Below are positions 1-7,648 of a stretch of DNA of 64,000 bases, piece by piece (positions within the stretch are counted from its first letter, which is position 1; each line of letters begins with the position of its first letter). The position numbers were made by a program, and so were the translations under genes. Source of the DNA: CBDBZL01 sp031399025 (GTDB lineage: Bacteria; Pseudomonadota; Alphaproteobacteria; Sphingomonadales; Sphingomonadaceae); NCBI GenBank assembly GCA_031399025.1, contig JANNOJ010000024.1:4004-68003 (forward strand), written 5' to 3'. The notes beneath the pieces were generated by a model that saw nothing but the letters and a program-made list of their open reading frames with translations, ran no database searches and was not told the DNA's origin.

Positions 1-1032
1 TTCGACACGCTGGCGAAACGCAACCAGGCCCGCGCGAAGGCTGGAATAGTTCGCGCCCCGCAAGTCGCCGGTCAGCAGATGTTCCGGCAGCCCAAGTCCG
101 GCGGCGATGGCACGAAGCTGAAGCTGCGCGAATTCAATGGACTGCTGCGCCTGCTGCGGCGTCGAAAACTTGATATCGAAGCCGGATGGCAGAACCTTGA
201 GCGTGCCAGGCTCGAGACCGGTGTCCATGATGCCGCCGCTTTGCGGCCCCTCATAGGGACTGGCGCCCGTGCCGTTCATATCGGTAAGGAAGCCCGCGTG
301 CATCGCCGCCACCTTGGCACCGACTAGGAGCGCATCTTCCAGTTGGTCGAGTTCGGAAAGGCGCAGCAGAACCGGCGCCAGCCATGAAATGCCGCGCACC
401 TGTCCTGCGCCAAGCGGCTGAAACAGGTGGGTGATGTCGGCTGCTGAAATACGGATCGGCGGCGCGTAGCTCGCGAATGTGTCGGTGGGGCGCGTCGGGC
501 TGACGTGGTAGGCAACGCGCCGCCCAGACGCGTCGAATTCGACGCCCGCCACGATGCGCCGGCCGCCCCCTAGCTCGACAGTGTGCGCGGGGTCGACCAG
601 CTCGGCAGGAATGAGGCGAAGTTGCAGCCCGGCGTCGCCGACCGCCATGTGAATGAACGCCTCGCCGTCTACGATCATCGCCCGAACCGCCGCCGCTTGA
701 AGACCGGCAAAGTCCGTCAATCCGTCCGCATCTGCCTTGGTCCCCCAAGCCGTCGCCGCCGCATTGATGCGTGCTCGCACATCCTCATCGGTATGGAGCG
801 GCGCGGGCGTTATGCCGGCGCCAACCATGGCCGTGACCAGAGCGCCGACGCCCGACGCTGCCCAGGGGTTGTTTGCGGTGAAGTAGCGCGCGCGAGAGCG
901 TACAGGCGCCGCTGCGGCGAGCACTTCCTGCCCAGTTGGACCGAAAGAAGGGTGCGCGTTCCAACGCGGCGCGCCGCCGGCCGCGTCAAAGCGGCGGGTG
1001 CGAACGCGGCGTTGGAACAGCCACTCAAGCAT
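1..1032 (-). CDS. Phage portal protein (lambda gpB family), cut by window edge
   Basis: An uninterrupted minus-strand frame of 344 codons runs from an ATG at 1032 to base 1, so the C-terminal part lies outside the window. The portal forms the dodecameric ring at one capsid vertex through which DNA is packaged and tails attach. Visible support is the N-terminal segment with NPWAASGVGALVTAMVGAG around residues 55-73, a pattern typical of lambda-type portals, and a GQVRGISWLAPVLLRL stretch near residues 205-220 matching the conserved portal core. Lambda gpB is 533 residues, so roughly a third is missing. The start overlaps the stop of the upstream gene by 8 nt, which suggests translational coupling. 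Identification rests on recognised family pattern, not on a database search. Confidence 0.85.
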   Translation of the reverse strand, partial: MLEWLFQRRVRTRRFDAAGGAPRWNAHPSFGPTGQEVLAAAAPVRSRARYFTANNPWAASGVGALVTAMVGAGITPAPLHTDEDVRARINAAATAWGTKADADGLTDFAGLQAAAVRAMIVDGEAFIHMAVGDAGLQLRLIPAELVDPAHTVELGGGRRIVAGVEFDASGRRVAYHVSPTRPTDTFASYAPPIRISAADITHLFQPLGAGQVRGISWLAPVLLRLSELDQLEDALLVGAKVAAMHAGFLTDMNGTGASPYEGPQSGGIMDTGLEPGTLKVLPSGFDIKFSTPQQAQQSIEFAQLQLRAIAAGLGLPEHLLTGDLRGANYSSLRAGLVAFRQRVE

Positions 1033-1627
1033 TCGAGCTCGCCGCGGTGAGCAGCGGAACGAAAAAGTCTGTTGCTGGGAACGAAAGTAGGGATTCAAAA
1101 TCCCAACGCGCATCTTCCGGTGATTGGGCGTAACGGTAATTCAGAGCGCGCGGATCATGTTCAGGGTACGCTTCCTGATCGGAACGCCTGAACCCGCCCA
1201 CAAATCGCACCAACCCACCTTGCGAAGGGCAGCGTTCCGCAATGAGATCGTACGTCCAATATTTGGACCGGTCGTTCTCGGCGGCCCAGACTGCCGCTCG
1301 CAATCCACTTGCAGGATTGAACGCGTCAAATGGCTGATCGGCAAGGCGTATATCGGCCGCCGCTTCCATCCAATATGACACTTGCTTGAGCAGACGCACG
1401 TCATATTCGTGTGCGTTGGCGAGCGCGAACAGAAGGCGAGCCTTACACCAGCCTTCGGCTGTAAGAACCGCCGCAGCTGTGGGGCCATTTCCTCGATACT
1501 CGCTCGCTTCCAGCAAACCGTGCTGCAGAAACGTGCGAATTTGCCGAGCCAAGTAGTCGCTGCTTGCGCCGGTTTGAGACGCGATGAGTATCGCAGTCTG
1601 CCCAACCGTAAGAGCTATATTGCCCAT
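1025..1627 (-). CDS. Phage-element protein with possible N-terminal helix-turn-helix, function unknown
   Basis: A 200-residue protein. The first 70 residues read like a small DNA-binding fold: an alanine/threonine-rich helix, SDYLARQIRTFLQHGLLE as a possible recognition helix plus wing, then a basic loop. This is inference; no family is recognised. The rest is acidic and aromatic with no clear motif. The ATG at 1627 has a strong AGGAG ribosome site just upstream, and a perfect 8-bp inverted repeat lies 29 bp further up, so the gene may be regulated there, perhaps by its own product. The 3' end overlaps the portal start by 8 nt. Position between terminase and portal suggests an accessory or packaging role, but none can be assigned. 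Confidence 0.6.
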   Translation of the reverse strand: MGNIALTVGQTAILIASQTGASSDYLARQIRTFLQHGLLEASEYRGNGPTAAAVLTAEGWCKARLLFALANAHEYDVRLLKQVSYWMEAAADIRLADQPFDAFNPASGLRAAVWAAENDRSKYWTYDLIAERCPSQGGLVRFVGGFRRSDQEAYPEHDPRALNYRYAQSPEDARWDFESLLSFPATDFFVPLLTAASSNA

Positions 1628-1655
1628 GCGAATCTCCTTCCTTCCGATACGTAAT

Positions 1656-1676
1656 ACTCTACGTATTGCGTAGAGT
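1656..1676. promoter_or_regulatory. Inverted repeat, probable operator
   Basis: Arms ACTCTACG and CGTAGAGT (8 bp, perfect) flank the 5-nt spacer TATTG. A partly overlapping TACGTA at 1648-1653 resembles a further half site. It sits 29 bp upstream of the start codon at 1627 on the minus strand, where an operator of that gene would be. The spacing (13 bp between arm centres) fits a dimeric helix-turn-helix or ribbon-helix-helix regulator. Which protein binds is not shown. Confidence 0.5.
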
Positions 1677-1840
1677 CAAGAGATGGTGCTATATGGGGTT
1701 GCCGGTTGGTCACCGGTTAGGCGCGCGGCGGTGCGTAGGCGTCGCGCTCCGCACCGATGTTGTCTGGCAGCAATGTCGGCGGAAGCCGCCGCCGGGGGAG
1801 ACAACCCGGCGGCGGCTCCACTCGTTTGGAGAATGGCACA

Positions 1841-2074
1841 ATGACGAACAGCGACGGCGAGCGCCTGATTCCGCTTCGTTCAGCGCTAGCTGTATTGCAG
1901 CCGATGCGCCCCGATCTTCTTCCTCGCCAGATAAAGTCGATGCTTGGCAAGAGCACACGTCTAAAAACACGCTACAGCGTCTTCCGCGTAGAATTTGTCT
2001 TAGAACGCGAATTTGAGCGTGTGCGAAAGCAGTTTCACCATCTTAGTGAAATACCTCAAACAAATGTGCGTTGA
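1841..2074 (+). CDS. Small basic phage-element protein, unknown function
   Basis: A 77-residue protein. The ATG at 1841 is chosen over upstream in-frame starts because GGAGA lies at 1828-1832 at normal distance and the upstream residues are low-complexity glycine/arginine. The sequence has basic segments (RPDLLPRQIKSMLGKSTRLKTRYSVFR) and ends in a charged helix, which would suit a nucleic-acid-binding or regulatory protein, but no family is recognised. It is transcribed away from the portal/terminase genes and lower in GC than the host genes. It could be an early or regulatory gene of the element; this is inference from orientation and size. Confidence 0.45.
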   Translation: MTNSDGERLIPLRSALAVLQPMRPDLLPRQIKSMLGKSTRLKTRYSVFRVEFVLEREFERVRKQFHHLSEIPQTNVR

Positions 2075-2137
2075 TTAGTGAGTACAATCTTCGCTACTTA
2101 ATGATTCGCCCGGACGGCTCAAGAAGGGAATTGTATC

Positions 2138-2425
2138 ATGTTTAATGTAGATGGTTCGACAGATGTCAGCTTTATCGTGCGCACGGAAAACGGAGCGGAC
2201 TTCTGGCACATCGCGCCAAGCGGCCACTACGCGGCCGATTGCCAGCGCGGCAAGGATGCTGCTGCTGAGTTGATGCGCCAGATGTGGTTTGGCGATAACC
2301 CCCTTCTCCTAAAGAGCGTCGCTGAAGCGATCGTTCGCAAGGGTTCGTTCGGCGGGCTGGAAATCGGCTTTTTCAGGAAGTCGGGCAGGCGCTTCTCCGC
2401 AGCCCGCACGAAGTCATCGGCCTAG
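2138..2425 (+). CDS. Small phage-element protein, unknown function
   Basis: A 95-residue protein with ATG at 2138, preceded by an AAGGGA ribosome site at 2123-2128. It contains a compact alpha/beta-looking stretch (SFIVRTENGADFWHIA, then a helix AAAELMRQMW) and a basic C-terminal tail. No domain is recognised. Its 3' end overlaps the 3' end of the convergent terminase gene by 12 bp, so the two are packed tail to tail. With the 77-residue gene just upstream it forms a two-gene plus-strand unit inside an otherwise minus-strand block. Confidence 0.55.
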   Translation: MFNVDGSTDVSFIVRTENGADFWHIAPSGHYAADCQRGKDAAAELMRQMWFGDNPLLLKSVAEAIVRKGSFGGLEIGFFRKSGRRFSAARTKSSA

Positions 2426-4183
2426 CCACCGGCTCCTGACGACACTCGGCTGGGCAGCGGGCGCCGCCGCGCTGCCCAGTTCCGCTTCGCGCCGATCTAG
2501 GTCCGCATTGACCAGGTGGCGGGCAGCAAACCCGTAGACAACGCAGTCGAGCGCTTCCGCGCGGCGGCCCGGAATGCGCTCGAAGCGGCGCAACGGTTGT
2601 CCGCGGACATAGCGCACAACGCGCCGCTCTGACGCGAGCTGTTCAAACCAGATGGGCTCCAGCGACTCGCTGAATCGGATCGTCCGCCCCGAACTCAACC
2701 GCGTCAAAATCTGTGCCTTGAGTCCGTCGACCCCCACCAGGAACAGCTTCGATCCTTTCGAGTGACTCGCCGCGATTGCCGGCCGCGGGCCTGCAACGCC
2801 CTTCCCTGCCACAACGCGACGCGCGAAGCGCGGCCGGCAGTACGAATAGACGATATCCGTCACGCCGCCGTCACCGGAGTCGATCACCGCAGCATCAATC
2901 CGCAGCGTGCCGCCGTTCGGATGCGACCATGTGGTGCGTAGCAAGTCGTCCAGTTCCGCCCAAGTCGTATCTTCAAGCGAGCTACCCCAGATGACATGAT
3001 GCGCGAGCACGAAGGCATCAGCGCGCGACCAGCCAATCAGCGTCGTCTCTAGCCGATCGTCCTGCACGTCGACTCCCGCGGTGACGATCAGCACATCTGG
3101 GGGGATGCGCGCGAGGTCGAATGCCTCGGCACGCGACTGCAAAGCGCTTTCGTCAAGTGTGTCCGCCGACTCCCGCCACCCTTGCGCCAGGATGGTGTTG
3201 ACGAAGGTCTGAAGCTGATCGGGATGATCCTTCGCCGCCAGAAACTCGGCGGCGAGCTTGGCCCAGCTCGCATTCGGCAGCCCCGACACAAGCGCATTCA
3301 GCCGGAATCCAGCGTGCCCCTGAACCTCGAGCCGCGTGGCGCGCCACTGCCCTTGTGTCACCATAGCGGACTTATTGCGCTCGGCGATCAACTCGGCGCA
3401 GTGCGGACAGCGAAAAGCGGCCGTTTCCGGCCGGTCCGGCTCCCATTCGATGTGCGACCACTGGATTTCTGAAAGCGCCCCACACTCTGGGCAGGGCACC
3501 TCAAACACCCGCGCGTCGGACAGGACATAGGACCGCAGCACATTGCTGGTCTCCTCCAGCGTCGGCGTGCTGCCCATGATGATCTTGCGATTGGCGTAGC
3601 TGAGCGTCCGCTTCTCGGCGAGCATGATGGGGCTTCCCTCAGGTCCAGGCTCCATGGCGTCCGCTTCGTCGATCAGCAGCACGCGCACATTCTGCCGGCG
3701 CAGATTGCGGGGCGCCTTCGCCGCGACGATCTTAAGCGACCCGCCGGCGAAGCGACGCGACAGCAGCGTGTTACGGCCGGACTCGTCGGCCTCGGCCGAT
3801 AAGAGTCCGGCGAGCACGGGTGTGGCGGCAAAGATCGGCTCCACGTCGCTGACCATGTAGTCGCGACAATCCGCCTCAGTTGGCAGCAATGCCCAGATCG
3901 GCGATGGCTCATTAGCAATGTAGGACGCCAGCGCGCCCGTCAGCAGAGTCGTGAAGCCTACGCGCACCGGCTTGACGATTGTCACGCGCTCAATCGTAGG
4001 ATCGCTGATCGCATCGGCAATCTCGCGCTGATATGGCCACAGCTTCACCCGCCCCGGCAGCGCCGACACGCCTTCGGGTAGCCGCATGTGTGTTTCTATC
4101 CATTCGGAAAGCTGCAGTCGTGCCGGGGGAACCAGTGCCCGAAGCGCCGCTCGCCGGACATCTTGAAGCGTTTCAAGCGCCAT
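2414..4183 (-). CDS. Phage terminase large subunit (lambda gpA family)
   Basis: The DNA-packaging motor: an ATPase that translocates DNA into the procapsid and a nuclease that cuts the concatemer. Length 589 residues is near lambda gpA (641). Visible motifs are the lambda-type Walker A variant KPVRVGFTT at residues 71-79, Walker B with DEAD at 172-175, two CxxC pairs at 231/234 and 259/262 that would form the internal zinc knuckle, and GVDVQDDRLE around residue 355 at the expected start of the nuclease domain. It pairs with the small subunit at 4696-5178, with one foreign gene between them. Its start overlaps that gene by 11 bp, so translation is probably coupled. Confidence 0.92.
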   Translation of the reverse strand: MALETLQDVRRAALRALVPPARLQLSEWIETHMRLPEGVSALPGRVKLWPYQREIADAISDPTIERVTIVKPVRVGFTTLLTGALASYIANEPSPIWALLPTEADCRDYMVSDVEPIFAATPVLAGLLSAEADESGRNTLLSRRFAGGSLKIVAAKAPRNLRRQNVRVLLIDEADAMEPGPEGSPIMLAEKRTLSYANRKIIMGSTPTLEETSNVLRSYVLSDARVFEVPCPECGALSEIQWSHIEWEPDRPETAAFRCPHCAELIAERNKSAMVTQGQWRATRLEVQGHAGFRLNALVSGLPNASWAKLAAEFLAAKDHPDQLQTFVNTILAQGWRESADTLDESALQSRAEAFDLARIPPDVLIVTAGVDVQDDRLETTLIGWSRADAFVLAHHVIWGSSLEDTTWAELDDLLRTTWSHPNGGTLRIDAAVIDSGDGGVTDIVYSYCRPRFARRVVAGKGVAGPRPAIAASHSKGSKLFLVGVDGLKAQILTRLSSGRTIRFSESLEPIWFEQLASERRVVRYVRGQPLRRFERIPGRRAEALDCVVYGFAARHLVNADLDRREAELGSAAAPAAQPSVVRSRWLGR

Positions 4184-4706
4184 GTGGATCTATACCAATC
4201 GCAGCGCAGAAATCTCGATATCCGGCATCTGGGTTCGATTGATAGGGTTCTTTCTCTGCAATACATCGCAGAGCATAATGGACTCCTCGGTAAATGTTGT
4301 AAGCTACTACATCAGCGTAAAGTGATCCCTCAGATCGTAACTCTTGAAGTATATAATCTAGCGACCCATTGTACTTTACCCATCCGTGTGGAGATCTGAT
4401 TGTATTATCGAGTTCGACGGATACTTCGAGTAAGCTGACTTTAACGATCTGAAAAGTGTGCCCCAATGTCATAAGCATAGGAAGCTCCCACCATCCCTCT
4501 CCATTAAAGAAGCCCCAAAGACCACCGTGTCCGCGATTATTAAATTCGGGTGCTTTACCTATCTCTCCCTCCCACTCGTGACACGAAACGTAGCCGTACT
4601 CAGGCCATATGAAACCACCATATCCGACACCCGCCGGCCCAGAAGCCCGCGCCATGTACGGATACAGGGGGCCAGTCGGTTCTTCAGTCCACGGCTCAAA
4701 GTCCAT
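4173..4706 (-). CDS. AT-rich cargo gene between terminase subunits, unknown function
   Basis: A 177-residue protein rich in tryptophan, tyrosine and glycine in its first 90 residues (GYGGFIWPEYGYVSCHEWEG), followed by a helical half. No family is recognised. The ATG at 4706 is preferred to the GTG at 4730 because a GGAGGA site lies 8 nt upstream of it. The gene overlaps the small terminase by 11 bp and the large terminase by 11 bp, so it is fully embedded in the packaging operon. Its base composition, especially 4200-4620, is clearly more AT-rich than neighbours and its codon choice differs, which marks a recent acquisition (a moron). Phage defence, superinfection exclusion or an effector role are possibilities only. 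Confidence 0.65.
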   Translation of the reverse strand: MDFEPWTEEPTGPLYPYMARASGPAGVGYGGFIWPEYGYVSCHEWEGEIGKAPEFNNRGHGGLWGFFNGEGWWELPMLMTLGHTFQIVKVSLLEVSVELDNTIRSPHGWVKYNGSLDYILQELRSEGSLYADVVAYNIYRGVHYALRCIAEKEPYQSNPDAGYRDFCAAIGIDPHGA

Positions 4707-5178
4707 TTGATGCTTCCTCCAGCGCTGCACGTACTTCTAGGTCGATACCCGAAACGTCATCCTTGCTAAGGTGGGGGAGCCGCTGTTGTATGCGCGAAGG
4801 GAGCGCCAGCATGGCCGATCGAACGTCCCGTAGAACGCTGGACCAGGCGCGCTCAACTTCGCGGGCGGACAGCATCTCGCCGCGGGCGATAGCGTTCTTC
4901 AGTGCAAGCGAGTCCGCCTGTTCGCGCGCAACGCGGACGCGCTCTTGCGTCAGGTTGACAGAACCCCCGCGACCGGCCGCTTGCGCGCGAAGGTGCGCGC
5001 AATAGGCACGAGCGGACTCTCGCGCCGGAAAGCCGTTGCCGCTCTTACTGAGAATGCCCCGCTTCGCCAGATCGCGAACGGTGCGACCCGACACGCCCAG
5101 GAGATCGCCGAGATGTTCGGCGTCCAATGCCTCTATAGGCTCCACATCCCCGCCCAGGAGATCGTCAAACGCGGCCAT
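4696..5178 (-). CDS. Phage terminase small subunit (Nu1-like)
   Basis: A 160-residue DNA-recognition subunit of the packaging terminase. Residues about 15-45 (DAEHLGDLLGVSGRTVRDLAKRGIL) have the winged helix-turn-helix pattern of Nu1, which selects the packaging site. The middle (LTQERVRVAREQADSLALKN) is the charged helical segment typical of these proteins, and the C-terminal part would contact the large subunit. It lies 98 bp downstream of the primase/helicase gene on the same strand. The family usually has 130-190 residues. Confidence 0.85.
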   Translation of the reverse strand: MAAFDDLLGGDVEPIEALDAEHLGDLLGVSGRTVRDLAKRGILSKSGNGFPARESARAYCAHLRAQAAGRGGSVNLTQERVRVAREQADSLALKNAIARGEMLSAREVERAWSSVLRDVRSAMLALPSRIQQRLPHLSKDDVSGIDLEVRAALEEASNGL

Positions 5179-5236
5179 AGAGCCGGAACCCTTCGATAGA
5201 ATCTTTCAGCGGCTGAAACTTCGGGCTCCGCGACCC

Positions 5237-5261
5237 CCCCCGCAGGGCGCCCCGGCGGGGG
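5237..5261. other. GC stem-loop between primase and small terminase
   Basis: CCCCCGC (5237-5243) and GCGGGGG (5255-5261) form a 7-bp stem with an 11-nt loop in the 98-bp gap between the two genes. No T tract follows on the minus strand, so it is not a classic terminator. It could pause transcription, stabilise an mRNA end, or be part of the proposed origin region just beside it. Confidence 0.35.
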
Positions 5262-5276
5262 AGGACCCGAACGCCA

Positions 5277-7490
5277 TCACGCCGCGCCTTCGTCGTCAGC
5301 ATCGAATGCGTTCACTTCATCTCGAAAGGCGGGGTAGGGCGGCTCATGAGCCGCACCCGCCATATACGTAGTATAGGGGGGTGGGTGCGTGCGGGTTGGT
5401 GCGGGGGTCGGTGCAGGCTCCGTGCAGGGTTCGTGCATCGCTTGGTGCAGGGTTCGTGCAAGGGTTGGTGCAACCCCAAGCCCGGTCGCCCATGCCCGAT
5501 TATCGCGCTGATAGACGTTCTGGCCATTGAGGATCGCGCCCCTATGCAGCAGCCGCTGCAACGCTGCCTCGAAGCCTCGATGCCCTATACCCTCACCCAA
5601 GGGCATCTTTGCGAACACCCGCGGCGCATAGTTCGAAGCCGATGCGTTCGGCGACACGGCACGCCGCTCGGCTGCTGTCTTGGCCAGGCAAGCCATGAAC
5701 GCATCATCTTCGATGCCGGCGCGTGCGGAAGCACAGACACTCATCGGTAGATCGGCGTCGCGCGCAAATGCCCATTCGTACCACCTGAACTTCACGGTTT
5801 CGCCGTTACGCGCATAGTTTGCCTTCTGACGGCTGAGCACACGCGCATCACGGTCGATCGGGCTGCCATCCGCCTCGCTTGGCGTTTCAAGAAAGAGCCG
5901 TGAGCGGACCTGATTTTCCCAGGCAGTCGAGCCGGAGAAGCTGCCACCTGCTTTGTTCGGATGGCCTAGGAACAGCACGGCGCCGCCGATGCGCATCGCC
6001 AGCCGGTTCAGCAGCGCGACAAATGCCGCCACATCGTGCCGCGCGTTCTCATTGCCAGCGAACAGGTGCGCCACGTTATCTAGCGCCACGAAGGTTATTC
6101 CGTTGCCGCTTGCTGCTGCCTCGAGCGAGTCGAAACGGGGCGCGACCCGCAGCTCGCCCCGGTCGCTAAAGGTGCAGAGCTCCGTATCCGTCTCGCCGGC
6201 GAGCGACGATAGAAACAGCCTACCCGACAGGCTCGAGAGAGGCGCCTCTAGCATGGCGCAAATCGCGATTTGGCGCCGATGCAATTCCAGCGCATCATCT
6301 TCGCAGGTCAGGTAGAGCGCCCTGGCTTCGCGCGTCTCAATTCCGAGGAACGGTCGACCAAGCGCGATGCAGGTGGCGAGTTGCTGAGTGATGAGCGACT
6401 TGCCCGCGCTGCCAGGGCCGGTGAGGTAGGTTGCCTGCCCCATGGGAATCCACTCGCGCAACGCCCACTCGCGTTGCGGCAAATCGGCGCCGTGCCAGGC
6501 CGCGGGATCGATCAGCCGCAGGTCAGGCAGTTTAGCAGGTGCGCCGCCGAGCAAGTTCAGATCGGACTCGGGTAGTTCGTCGAAATCGTCGGGTCCGATC
6601 CCGTCGGGCCTTTCGCAGCCCAGAAGCTCAACGGTGCGCTCGGCGGCCTTCTCGCCAAACGCTTCGCGAAGGGATGGCAACCCAAATAGGGACTTGTCGG
6701 CGCTAAGGCGCTTAGCCGCGTCGCGGGCCATGCTCTTGAGCGCCTTCTTGCGATCGGCGCCCGCCGCATCCCGAATGGCGCGGGTGAATTCGATGACCGA
6801 GTCTTCATTCCATCCCGCGCGCGTCAGGAAACCAATCAGCGTAAGTGTGGCATTGTGCCGGCCGCCCTCGCTCGGGAAAGCACGCGCCGCGATCGTAGCG
6901 GCCGCGAGGCGGCGGAAGGCGTGCAACAGTTCATCCCGATCGCACGTCGCCGGCTCCCCGGCACTGCCGCGCCACTCAATCGATTCCCCGGACTCGTGCC
7001 TCGAGCCAGGAAAGACGGTTTGCGATGGCTGGTCGGTTCCGCTGTTGCTGCGCAACTCCAGCAGCGTCTTTGATGAACCGGGCTCGCGAACCTGTTCCGT
7101 CCGGAGATCCGGCGCGCGGTAGAGCCAGTGTGAGTCGGGATTCCCCTGCCGGCCAAACACGGCTGGCGTTGGGGGCAAGAAAGCGGGCGCGAGGGAGCGC
7201 GCTTCCACGCTGTCCAGGTCGATGTCTACCAGCCCGCCGCTGGCCTCGCCGAGGATGATGCCGATGTTCTGCGCCTGACCGTTGAAGTGCTGGGCCGCTG
7301 TGTCAGCGTCCAGCCGCAGCCTTCCCCAGCCTTTTGATTGCGGTCCCTTTTGACGGGTGGGGATAGGGACGGGAGCCCAACCGCGGGCGATGTACGAGCG
7401 GGCGATTGCAAGCGGCTTCAGAGCTTCGTCGGCGCCCAGAAGGTCGGCCCAGTCGGTTGGCGGTTCCGCTGTAACCCATTGAGTTTCCAA
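5277..7490 (-). CDS. Primase-polymerase / RepA-like helicase of the integrated element
   Basis: A 737-residue replication protein. The N-terminal 200 residues match the bifunctional primase-polymerase (prim-pol) fold, with the acidic catalytic strand GGLVDIDLDS at residues 85-94. A central AAA/RecA-like domain carries Walker A GPGSAGKS at residues 358-365, a Walker B-like VALDNVAHL further on and a GHPNKAGG segment, as in RepA/AAA_25 helicases. The C-terminal 120 residues contain a helical segment and then a low-complexity Pro/Thr/His tail encoded by the phased repeat array at 5385-5472. Such primase-helicases start replication of phages, plasmids and phage satellites. It is the gene nearest the attachment site and is followed directly by terminase genes. 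Confidence 0.85.
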   Translation of the reverse strand: METQWVTAEPPTDWADLLGADEALKPLAIARSYIARGWAPVPIPTRQKGPQSKGWGRLRLDADTAAQHFNGQAQNIGIILGEASGGLVDIDLDSVEARSLAPAFLPPTPAVFGRQGNPDSHWLYRAPDLRTEQVREPGSSKTLLELRSNSGTDQPSQTVFPGSRHESGESIEWRGSAGEPATCDRDELLHAFRRLAAATIAARAFPSEGGRHNATLTLIGFLTRAGWNEDSVIEFTRAIRDAAGADRKKALKSMARDAAKRLSADKSLFGLPSLREAFGEKAAERTVELLGCERPDGIGPDDFDELPESDLNLLGGAPAKLPDLRLIDPAAWHGADLPQREWALREWIPMGQATYLTGPGSAGKSLITQQLATCIALGRPFLGIETREARALYLTCEDDALELHRRQIAICAMLEAPLSSLSGRLFLSSLAGETDTELCTFSDRGELRVAPRFDSLEAAASGNGITFVALDNVAHLFAGNENARHDVAAFVALLNRLAMRIGGAVLFLGHPNKAGGSFSGSTAWENQVRSRLFLETPSEADGSPIDRDARVLSRQKANYARNGETVKFRWYEWAFARDADLPMSVCASARAGIEDDAFMACLAKTAAERRAVSPNASASNYAPRVFAKMPLGEGIGHRGFEAALQRLLHRGAILNGQNVYQRDNRAWATGLGVAPTLARTLHQAMHEPCTEPAPTPAPTRTHPPPYTTYMAGAAHEPPYPAFRDEVNAFDADDEGAA
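5339..5354. repeat. 16-bp perfect palindrome in primase gene
   Basis: GCGGCTCATGAGCCGC is self-complementary over all 16 bases. A second, imperfect-centre inverted repeat (TATAC-GTA-GTATA, 5363-5375) follows 8 bp away. Both lie inside the 3' coding end of the primase and directly beside the phased repeats at 5385-5472. They could be protein-binding sites belonging to the same origin. Confidence 0.4.
5385..5472. repeat. Phased iteron-like repeat array, candidate replication origin
   Basis: On the plus strand GTGCA begins at 5411, 5422, 5433, 5445, 5456 and 5468, and GTGCG at 5385, 5389 and 5399, so most units are 10-12 bp apart, one DNA turn. On the minus strand the unit is close to TGCACSAACCC. 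The 11-bp step is not a multiple of three, so the repeats do not keep codon phase and the encoded tail (Pro, Thr, His, Glu) is irregular; this argues for selection on DNA rather than protein. Iterons in or beside a primase/initiator gene are a known form of origin in plasmids and phage satellites. Origin function is inference. Confidence 0.5.
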
Positions 7491-7540
7491 AGTGCGTTAT
7501 TCCCGAAGTTGGGGAGAAAACGCTGCAAAAACAATGGCCC

Positions 7541-7592
7541 GGCACGGACTCTGACTCCGTCAATCGAGGTTCGAATCCTCGCGGGGCATCCA
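7541..7592 (+). other. 3' fragment of tRNA-Gln(CUG), attachment-site (att) scar
   Basis: The fragment has an intact anticodon stem (ACGGA/TCCGT), a 7-nt loop with anticodon CTG at 7551-7553, an intact T arm (CGAGG/CCTCG around TTCGAAT) and the 3' acceptor strand CGGGGCA followed by TCCA at 7589-7592. The 5' acceptor strand (expected TGCCCCG) and the D arm are absent upstream, so this is not a working tRNA gene. A 3' tRNA fragment next to a phage block is what a tyrosine integrase leaves when an element inserts into a tRNA gene; the intact tRNA-Gln should lie at the other end of the element, left of this window. Confidence 0.75.
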
Positions 7593-7648
7593 CTTTCGTC
7601 CGGGGTGACGCGGCCGTGAGCCCGGCTACCGGCGCGCCCCCGAACGAC

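Noticed and set aside
7541..7592. A complete, functional tRNA-Gln gene
   Set aside because: The 26 bases before the anticodon stem do not pair with the 3' acceptor strand and have no D arm.
7303..7593. Minus-strand open frame starting APRGFEPRLTESES across the tRNA fragment
   Set aside because: It is the reverse translation of a tRNA 3' end, a well-known false gene, and overlaps the primase start.
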